64,000 nucleotides of DNA. Origin: Lasiosphaeria ovina (Eukaryota > Ascomycota > Sordariomycetes > Sordariales > Lasiosphaeriaceae). The stretch lies in contig JAULSN010000001.1 of the NCBI GenBank assembly GCA_033439765.1, forward strand, positions 372,001-436,000, in the 5' to 3' direction. The notes beneath the pieces were generated by a model. The model saw only the letters and a program-made list of their open reading frames with translations. It made no database searches and had not been told where the DNA came from. This document shows positions 56,174 through 64,000 of this stretch, piece by piece; position 1 is the stretch's first letter; each line of letters opens with the position of its first letter. The position numbers and the translations under genes were made by a program.

Positions 56174-58157
56174 TTTGACTGTGGCTTGGTCGTTGAAGTT
56201 GGCTTTGTGTAAGTAAGCAAGTACGTACCTGAATGCTCAATGCTGGTTCTGAAATTGCAAGAAGTCTGATACGGTGATGAATCCAGAGAGCTGCCTGTCC
56301 AAAGACCAGATGATCTGAACTGGAACACACGGTATATATATATAATTGGGAAGTTTTCCAAAATCGCTGTTCGTGAACTAGAGTCTTTGACGCCGACAAT
56401 TTCTCAAACTGTAAGCATTAGGAGACTGAGTGAGGAACAATGTCCCTGTTCCAACTTTCTTTGTGACTTCAACAAAGTTCGAGCTGGCTGTTATTGTCAT
56501 TACGTCTCGTTCTTGTCAAAGGAGGGATGATTGTCACTGCTTTGTTGAGAAAGTCTACTTGGACCAAGCCCTTGTTTACGTGGACTGTAATGCTATGTTG
56601 GACAGAGCCGGCACCTCAAATCCCTGCCTTTCTACTACTGTCAGCCCTGGAAGTAATATCTGATTCTGTTCAGTGCCGGTGGGCTGTGTGTTGTGAGCTT
56701 GGAGTGGCACAGTAGGCAGCTATTATGTCATAGCCGCTGTGGCTGCCATAGCCTCCCTGCCAAAGAGGATTTTCACGTGAAGGGAGTGCACGAGCAACTT
56801 GGCAAGGAGAATGGCACAACACTAAAAGTCAAGCTGGGCACGCATGAGGCAGGCGTGGGTGGCGGCGTTGTGGTACGAAAGACACCCAACCGGGAAAATA
56901 CGCGTATTTGTGACATCCTTCCCGCAGGCCGGAACCGAGGGACTGGGAGCTCTCTTCATCCGCGCATGCAACGTATCCGAAATCACATTCAGAAAAGAAG
57001 ATGTTGTTATTGTAGGGTCGAAGTCTATCAAAGTGTCTGTGTAGATGGATGGCGATTCGCTCGTTGCATGCTCACATTCAGTCCGTGGTTAAAGTCACTT
57101 GCATTCCGTCCCGTGCGGCCCCTTGTATCCGTACGTACTGTATGGTATGTCCGCAATCCGAATTTAGTGCCCACAAACAGTCCGGCGCCATCCACGACAC
57201 GATCGGCCCCGGAAAAGACGGCTCCCGATTACCGTGACCCCAGCAATGCCGCGCGCAACAACTAACCCAGCTCAGAAACCAAGGTAATGGAGCGGTAATG
57301 GAGTGGTAATATCGCTGGTTCTTGTTTTCATCATTTTGCCGACACGCGTGCTGAAGCGAGCCGCCGAAGTGATGGGAGCCAATGCGCGCTGCCTAGTATT
57401 TAGCCTACCGACTCGTCCGCGCTCGATTCAGGCACGCTCGACATCTCCGGACCACCAACCCTTCAACCAAGAAAGATAGCTGCTGTAATTTAAACACGGC
57501 CTGGTTATAGCCGGCACAGTATCACACACACACACCAACTACCCACCAACGTGTCTGGCATGTGTTGTGCGTGGGGCGCCCGTGGAAGGCGGGCAAGCTT
57601 ATTGTATTCATGCGATTGCAGTATCCATATGGATACAAAGTTACCATGTGTTGCCGGACAGCGGCCGCTTCCATCCCATCCCACGTCGTCGACCAACTCG
57701 GCCTCCGTAGCTTCAACGAGTGTGGCCTGTCTGGAGTTTTTCTATTTTTAAGAAAATCGAGACGAACGCCAATTATTCAACTTTGCCTTGCGGCTGCTTG
57801 TTTCCTTTCCCATCCACTCACGCGCCTCTGCACGGCCACCTCCGAAACCTGGGTTGAGACGATCCAACCGCCCCTGTGTGGCCCAGACGGCAGGGTTTCG
57901 ACGTACCACTGGTCTCAGAACACGGCCTTGTACGCTCGAAGACGTTGGTTCCACCTCTGTTGGGTTCAGCAATTCTCAGCAATCCGCGGACATTAAGCTT
58001 CGATTGCTCTGCTGGACGAATAAGTACAGCTCGAGAGAAGCGCTGTGCTCTGCCAAACTCTCGGGTTGACGCCCGGATCAACTACAAAAAGCTCCATTCC
58101 TCGGTATAAAAACAACAGACTCAAAAACTGCACAAGGCTTCCGCCTAGCAAATCGCG
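56174..58157. other. Spacer with 16-bp palindrome
   Basis: No gene is supported. A perfect palindrome lies at 57621-57636. The last 100 bp contain a TATAAA-like box (about 58104) and the leader of the secreted protein gene. Several short frames (for example 56693-57265) overlap others and lack domains. Confidence 0.45.
57621..57636. repeat. Perfect 16-bp palindrome
   Basis: GTATCCATATGGATAC is identical on both strands, 522 bp upstream of the small secreted protein gene. Confidence 0.9.
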
Positions 58158-58580
58158 ATGAAGATCAACAGCACATTCGGCATTCTGCTACTCGCAGTGT
58201 CAGCAGCGGCTTTCTCGGTCCCAAAACAAGCCGTTCTCGGCGGAGACGTGAGAAGGCCGGGTTCTCCTGACGAGACAGCGCCAAAGACAGTAACAGTAAC
58301 AAAGACGGCGGCGGCTATACCGACTCCGTCAGGGATGGTCACTGTCACCAAGACAGTCACACAGACGCCGACCAAGACGACGACGGCCGCGACGGCCGCG
58401 TCAACGCAAGCTGAGAATAAAGACTCGTCAACATGGCTCGGGAATCTGTTCCGGAACCACTGGTCGACAAAGGGGAGCAATTCGGGCGCGCTAGGCTGTT
58501 TTTGTGTCGGCGGCTCTGTCTGCTGCCATGGGGGCCCGAACATGGAGCTCAATTGCGATTACGGCGTGTGTGGCATTTGA
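58158..58580 (+). CDS. Small secreted Cys-rich protein, orphan
   Basis: A single exon of 140 aa. MKINSTFGILLLAVSAAAFS is a clear signal peptide with likely cleavage near residue 19. A Thr/Val-rich middle repeats VTVTKT twice (about 45-51 and 61-67) and is rich in Thr, suggesting O-glycosylation. The C-terminal 30 residues hold six Cys (GCFCVGGSVCCHGGPNMELN then C-x5-C), enough for three disulfides. No family is recognised; the architecture is like fungal effectors, small cell-wall proteins or secreted peptides. A TATAAA-like sequence lies about 50 bp upstream of the ATG. No neighbour suggests a pathway. Confidence 0.68.
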   Translation: MKINSTFGILLLAVSAAAFSVPKQAVLGGDVRRPGSPDETAPKTVTVTKTAAAIPTPSGMVTVTKTVTQTPTKTTTAATAASTQAENKDSSTWLGNLFRNHWSTKGSNSGALGCFCVGGSVCCHGGPNMELNCDYGVCGI

Positions 58581-61500
58581 AGTAGCCACAGTCGACACCT
58601 CAACGCAAAAACACATCAACAAACCGGCATCAAAACAAATAATCGCTGAAGGAGGAATGAACTTGACCCCTCGCTTTTCGGCTGGGCAAATCCAAATCTG
58701 CGGCCGAGAGTCAAACCGTGAAGGTTCGCTTGGCATCACCCCAGGCATCACCCCAGCGGTGGGTGGGCCCTGGCTCCTCCCGAAACCTGCCGGCCGGAAA
58801 CCGGCCGCCCCACAGATCGCCCGATACCTGCCCGGACTAGCCTCCGGTGAGAGAGTTATAATGTCGGCGCCGCGATCAAGGACCATGGGCCATTATCAGC
58901 AGCATATCGACATGCCGAGGAAAAAGGCGTCAAGACGAGTCCTGATCGGGCAAGGTCCGGGTACCCCTTATCAGCAGGAGCTCATGTCTCCGGGGGACCG
59001 AGACCCCTTTTCAGGAAAGGGGATGATATTGGTCTGTTTGTGGCCCGCGCGAGTCGGGCAGGTAGAAGAGGACGTGGAGGGGGGCTTTACCCGGAGCACG
59101 ACTGTGATAAGCCCTCCAAGCTTTCCAGGTCTCCGTATGCATTACGTATACGTAATATCATCGCGGGCGGACATCGCACTGCTGGGAGGGAAAGGGGAGA
59201 GGGGAGGTGCGAGTACGATACCAATAGTAAATAATGATACACTGCGCGCGCGCGCCGAAATGGATGGTGGTGCCATGCCTCAGAACTCAATGGCTCGTAA
59301 ATCGCGAGCTCCTGCCTTTCTCGACATCGGGGCTAGCGCCTGCGTCCATGCTGGCTCCCAAGTCGCTCGCGCAAGAGGGCACGCGCGTGCATTCAGACAC
59401 CGAGAGCCCATTTTAGCCGGTCCATGGCTGCTGGCCGCCACCACATTGGCCGCCCGGCATGGGGCACGAGACCTGAACCAGCAGGTCTTATCGTTCTTCG
59501 CCTGAGGCCTGGCATGTATGTAGCCCGAGCACTGGTTCGGATCCGGCATGGAAAGATGATGCGAGATTTTAAATTCGCGACCAGGTGAATACTTTTCCTT
59601 CGCCGCTGCATCCTTGCAGCCAGTTGCGCGAACAGCGCCGGGTCTGCGTTGCCTGAGTGCTAGTGATAGGCCCGAGTCTTGGGTTGGCCGTACAGAGTAG
59701 ATTTGCGCGAAATTTCCGTAACCAGGCGCGTGGCAACCAAGGCCCACAACATGTAGCTATTCGGTAGGCTGTATCCGTATTGACATGACAGCTGCAAAGA
59801 AGTTATCAACCCCCTCATGGGAGCCAAGGCTCATGGGATGAAGTAGGATGGGGTGGAATGGGAGGGCATGGGAAAGCAATGCCGAATGCGATCTCCCGGC
59901 CCCAGGCCCTATGCATGAAAATGGATCATCTCGACTTTCTAGAACAACAAGAGCACGTTACCACGTGCACGCCATCCGTAAGGCAGAATGAGATGCCTCA
60001 CGCCTCAGCTCAGCAGAGAAGACATTTGCGCTCGATTGTGGCCTTCCATCCAGTGGGCATCCCGTCTTCAGCGCATTAATCACGCCAGCTCTGCTGTGCC
60101 TCGGCGGCGAACGGCCAGATGCAGGCGGTTTACTTTTGGGAAATAAGATCCTTTCCCGCCCTGAAACGCCCTAACCGGTTCTTCTCTTGCGTTGCGGATA
60201 GCCCCTATTGCACATGCACCTGAAGCTAAATGGTGGGTGTCTAGTTAGCAGCAGCAAAGCAGCAGCAGGCCACAGACCGATTAAACAAGAGACCGTGGAA
60301 GGGGACGGGAAAAAAAAGATTGAGCAGGATCGGGGCTGCTACCCCCGCCAGGATGCCATGCGGGCGCCCGGGCCCAGGGGAAACCAGAGGACAGACACCA
60401 CAAGGAGTCCCCGGGGAGGGACGCACAGGCTAGCGCTAGAATTATTCTCGAAGAAATTCCTGCAGGGTTGGGGCGGCGGATCAAGCCGAGCTTCCTGGGG
60501 TTGTCACCGCGACAAGGGATTTGGCTGCCATCCGGGGTTACCGAGGGGTAGCTTGGACTTGGGAGCTTGGGCAGGGCAGGGCAGAGATGAAACAGGCAGC
60601 GGCCACTCGGGCCATGGTGATACAGAACCATGGTAGCCCATTATTTCGATTTTCCACGAATCCTCCGGAAAGAAATGCCCTGATGCTGATGCCCTGATGC
60701 TGCAGTGATGCGAGAAGATATATGGATATCTGTAGCACGGAAGCCACATGGCAACAGAGATTGCCGGCTGACGGGCAAAAAGGCCGGCGTCGGGACCAAT
60801 TACCAACGGTGCCTGGACGGGGGGTAAGCTGGTGAAGAATTTTTCTAGAATCAGGGGAGGAGGGAATCCACCGAGTTCGAGAGCCACAGGGCTCGTCATC
60901 GTGCAGAAAATGGTGGCTTTCAGCTGCACGATTTGTTTCTGTTGTGCCGCCGCGAGCCAGCGGAGGTGCGAAACCGGTGGGCGTTCAGCGCTCTCCACTC
61001 ACTTGCGCCCTGCCTTTGGGCCCTGATAAAAGTTTACGATGGATCCGGGATTTCGGTGGAAACGGGCGCAATGGAATGAAATGCCCGCACATGTCGTGCC
61101 GTCGCATGCCATTCGGGGAGCCAGTGCTGCTGTGAGGTGGTGGTGAGTGCCAGAGTGGTCTGGTTCCGCTGTGAGGCCCCGGTTCGCGGGGTTCTCTTGC
61201 CGACTGTAGCAACGGGTCCATGCTCTCAGAGCCCTGAGGTGGGGTGGGGTTGACAGGCTGCTTGCAGCTCTCCCAAATTCTTTGCATTCGCGGTTCTGCG
61301 CGTGTTGCTCACCGCACCTGAGGTGCTGACACTTCTCCGTTGGCTTCATTACGTGCGTGCTGCAGAGTATCTCCATGCAGGAGGCTTCACTGTCATGTAA
61401 GGTAATCGGATCCCGGCCGCCAGCCAACCGTCAAATACCATTACCTAGCTTTCGTACCTGGGTTGTCCTGATGCCTCGATGCATTGATGCAGGACACCTG

Positions 61501-63228
61501 CGCCAGTGTGGTTGAGTTGCTCAGTTGTGCAGATAAATGTACACTAAACCCGCAGAGGCCTCGCCCTTCCATCCACTCGACGGCCCGCTTGTCGCAATCC
61601 CCAACGAGGCAACCAGACACTAGCTGCTACTGCCGTCCACCCACGCCGCTCGCCAGCGGCAATTGAGAGAGCGCCTGCAGTCAATGGTCGCCGGGTCGTC
61701 GCCTCATTAGATTGCGTGGAGCCCCCGTGGTCATCAACGAGACCCCCCCGCGCTCCGTGCCCCGCGGTCAAGCTAATTTAGACCCAAACCCTGGGAGTGT
61801 TGAGGCAAAGCTGAGCTAAGGAGGGACAGACAGTACGTACACGTGTAGAACGCACGCCGGTGGCTCAAGGGTGGCAGCGACGACCAACTGAGCTGCCTCC
61901 TGCTACAACGCTCCCGGTCTGCACATTCCCCCATCCTGGCCCCTAGGCACGAGCACGTCAAAACACACATCAAACTTAACTTGGGCTTCAAAGAGGTGCC
62001 ATTCAGGCCGCCAGACGGACTTTGTAGGCGGACCCGGGGCATCAAAGAGCTGGGCTGAGCTGCAGCATCCTCCCGTGCTGTGCTGACGAGGTCTGGCGCC
62101 AACTTGCACTGCAAACTTCTGGAAGCACCTCAAGCCGGCAGCCGACGCCGTCCGCTCCAAAATCCCACACCTCCCCATGAGATATCGCCATGTCAACGGC
62201 CTGCCGCGATTTTAACCCCTGTTTGTCGGACTTGTCGCCGCCCGTGGTGTCGGTGGATGTTTCGTCGCACTGAGCGCTGAGGCATCTGAATTTCCATCGA
62301 GGCGGATGCCAGGACGTGCCCCGCGCTCCCCAGACGAGAGGCATCGAGACATATTGGTCCCGCCAGCTCAGCGTCCAGAACCCACCGACAGACTCTCCCC
62401 GCCTGTTCCCGTCTCTCGCACATCCCAGACGTGCGCGCCTGTCTTCAGCCAAAACGCAACCCGACTCGCTGGCTGATCTTGCCCGAGCTATTCATCCCGA
62501 GCTGCTATTACCCCACATCTTGGAATCTCCAAATCCGTCCTTCCATCCCTCGTTGCGGCGCTGTTCTGTGCGTTTCAACTCGTCCACACTATGTAAGCGA
62601 TGCCGGAGAGAGGAAACACACGACCGACGGAGGCATTGACGCTGACCAAGTTCTCCTCCAGATCCCCATCTACCTCGAACGTACGGAAGCCCGCGATCAA
62701 ATCAAGCCTCGTTTTCCCCTCCCAGTGCTACAATGCGCCAGCGCCGTGCTTGACGCTTCCAGGGAAACATCAAACGCAAACCGAGGGCAAACCTCTAGGA
62801 CCCAGGCAGGAGACAGGTCGAGACTCTCGGCACCCGAATCTCCAGGCCCTGTGACTACTTCCGCGACAGCCAAACCGGGAACTCTCCAACTCCCTCGGCG
62901 AAACCGAGCGTCTTGTCTTCCCCTCACGCGCCACGGATAGGTAGACAAGACGAAAGGGAGAACAAGCCGCTTCCCCAGACGTTGCCGTGGTTCGCGTTTC
63001 TGTGTGGGGAAGTCGTTGTTGGGTTGGTTATAGCATGAAAGCTGCCCGCCTAATTTCGATCTAGCCGACCCCTCCACAATTTACGGGACAGCGGGACGGG
63101 AGACGTCATTTCCTGACCTTAATATCTTTGTCGATTGCGGATTGGGAATTTCGGAACCTTCCAAACACCTTCGCGCACTCGACTTTCGGCTTCTGGGGGG
63201 GGCTTCTCCCGCCCCTGCCCGAGACATC
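58581..63228. other. 4.6-kb spacer and probable long 5' leader of the CNB-domain gene
   Basis: No recognisable protein is encoded. The longest plus-strand frame (58504-59505) overlaps the secreted protein gene in another frame and has no domain. Local features are a GGCATCACCCCA duplication near 58733, a palindrome at 59141-59156, and imperfect TGATGC repeats near 60680-60710. The last kilobase is CT-rich and may be leader of the downstream gene. Confidence 0.45.
59141..59156. repeat. Perfect 16-bp palindrome containing TTACGTA half-sites
   Basis: ATTACGTATACGTAAT is identical on both strands. TTACGTAA-like sequences are common bZIP targets, so it may bind a regulator; this is inferred. Confidence 0.85.
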
Positions 63229-64000
63229 ATGCGACGGAACCGTGCTCCGACTCCTCCGGCCTCGCCCTACCGGGCGCTGGCGCACCACCATACCCACCAT
63301 ACCGCGGGTGCCCAGGCGGGACAGCAGCAGGTTCAGGATTCCGTGTCCTCGCTCATCAGGTCATTCAATGTGGCGACGAACCCGACGCGGCCCATGCGCC
63401 CCTCGCCGCTAACGGCTTCGACCATTCGAGACATGCCGCTTGACCTGGTCGACCGCATCCGATCCTTTCCCCTCTTCATGTCGGCCCCAGAAGACTTCCT
63501 GGTTGCCATAGGCGCACACCTCAGACCCCAAATCAACTCGGCCCACGACCACATCCTCAGCGAGGGGGACGAAGCAAAAGCAATGTACTGGCTAGTCCGT
63601 GGCGTCGTTGCCGTAACCTCCCGGGATGGCGAGGCCGTCTATGCCGAGCTCAAGCCGGGCGCCTTCTTTGGAGAGATCGGCGTGCTCATGGACATTCCGA
63701 GAACTGCCACCATCATTGCGAGAACAAAATGCCTGCTTGTGGTTCTCAAGAAAGAGGACCTCCAGGCTGAGCTACCGAAGTACCCCGAAATGGAGAAGGC
63801 AATTCGACAGGAGGCCCAAGAGAGATTGACCATCCTCAAGAAGAAGCGCCATGAAAATGGACAGGCCACCAAGCTACCCGATAGCACTGCCTCTAAACCG
63901 TCGCGCGAGGCGGCGCTAGGCAAAGTCAACACGGGGGAGGTAGGCATCATCAAAGAGGGGGTTGCAGTGAACACCAAGAAGCGTAAGTCGCCAAGCCCCG
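63229..64000 (+). CDS. Cyclic-nucleotide-binding domain protein (5' part, truncated by window edge)
   Basis: The frame from the ATG at 63229 (MRRNRAPTPPASPYRALAHH) is open to the last base (257 codons) and continues beyond it. A disordered His/Gln-rich start is followed by DLVDRIRSFPLFMSAPEDFL and then a cyclic-nucleotide-binding fold (about residues 80-190). This contains ILSEGDEAKAMYWLVRGVVA and the phosphate-binding cassette GAFFGEIGVLMDIPRTATII, whose Glu and Arg contact the cyclic nucleotide. After it come a basic helix (RLTILKKKRHENGQ) and a linker. The protein is not a typical PKA regulatory subunit: no dimerisation domain or inhibitor site precedes this CNB. Fungal proteins with this layout often carry F-box and leucine-rich repeats further on, but that part lies outside the window. 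It would act as a cAMP-sensing regulator. Confidence 0.8.
   Translation, partial: MRRNRAPTPPASPYRALAHHHTHHTAGAQAGQQQVQDSVSSLIRSFNVATNPTRPMRPSPLTASTIRDMPLDLVDRIRSFPLFMSAPEDFLVAIGAHLRPQINSAHDHILSEGDEAKAMYWLVRGVVAVTSRDGEAVYAELKPGAFFGEIGVLMDIPRTATIIARTKCLLVVLKKEDLQAELPKYPEMEKAIRQEAQERLTILKKKRHENGQATKLPDSTASKPSREAALGKVNTGEVGIIKEGVAVNTKKRKSPSP

Noticed and set aside
58504..59505. 333-aa plus-strand open frame
   Set aside because: It overlaps the signal-peptide gene in a different frame, has no recognisable domain or plausible composition, and lies in GC-rich sequence where long chance frames occur.
1..64000. CRISPR arrays, rRNA genes, intact transposons or a biosynthetic gene cluster
   Set aside because: No spaced repeats, no rRNA-like sequence, no transposase or reverse transcriptase frames, and no PKS/NRPS/terpene genes were seen.

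Overview
The window looks like a chromosome segment from a filamentous ascomycete, most likely a Sordariomycete. The evidence is genes broken by short GT-AG introns (45-300 nt) with CTGAC/CTAAC-like branch sites, fungal families (Pth11-like receptor, Slx4, XLF/Nej1, GH28 pectinase, DUF7918, DUF7025-AAA ATPase), gene spacing of 0.5-3 kb, and many simple repeats in the untranslated regions. All identifications come from reading the translations; no database search was run. Introns were placed by reading-frame continuity and family resemblance.

Layout, left to right. 1-3.5 kb: no convincing gene, possibly an eroded one at 1.0-1.6 kb. 3.6-5.4 kb (+): five-exon rhodopsin-domain (Pth11/SAT5-like) membrane protein. 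6.4-10.5 kb (-): Rtc1/Sea2 (WDR24-like) SEA/GATOR2 subunit, divergent from cactin at 11.1-13.0 kb (+). 15.4-17.7 kb (+): forkhead transcription factor, followed by about 9.7 kb without a recognisable gene. 27.5-29.5 kb (+): secreted GH28 exopolygalacturonase, convergent with an XLF/Nej1-like end-joining factor (29.6-31.3 kb, -). 31.3-38.5 kb is a gene-poor, more AT-rich accessory stretch: a disrupted DUF7918 gene, a DJ-1/PfpI protein, and an unrecognised multi-exon gene. 38.6-40.5 kb (-): photolyase. 41.5-41.8 kb (-): ribosomal protein eS21, divergent from SLX4 (42.3-45.1 kb, +). 45.6-47.0 kb (+): Nudix hydrolase. 49.0-51.3 kb (+): DUF7025-AAA ATPase. 52.8-53.6 kb (+): MsrA. 54.0-55.2 kb (-): mitochondrial Bax-inhibitor-1/GHITM-like protein. 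56.0 kb (-): tiny Cys-rich ORF. 58.2-58.6 kb (+): small secreted Cys-rich protein. 63.2 kb to the edge (+): the start of a cyclic-nucleotide-binding-domain protein.

Most genes are housekeeping or regulatory and are not a pathway cluster. Three act in DNA repair (XLF/Nej1, photolyase, Slx4) within about 15 kb, and several products are probably mitochondrial (MsrA, GHITM-like, Nudix, possibly photolyase). I found no biosynthetic cluster, intact transposon, CRISPR array, rRNA or credible tRNA, and no clear new multi-gene system. The most interesting items are tandem 3' splice sites inside the forkhead domain, the unrecognised gene at 37-38 kb, two small Cys-rich proteins, and several perfect palindromes and short tandem repeats in promoters.
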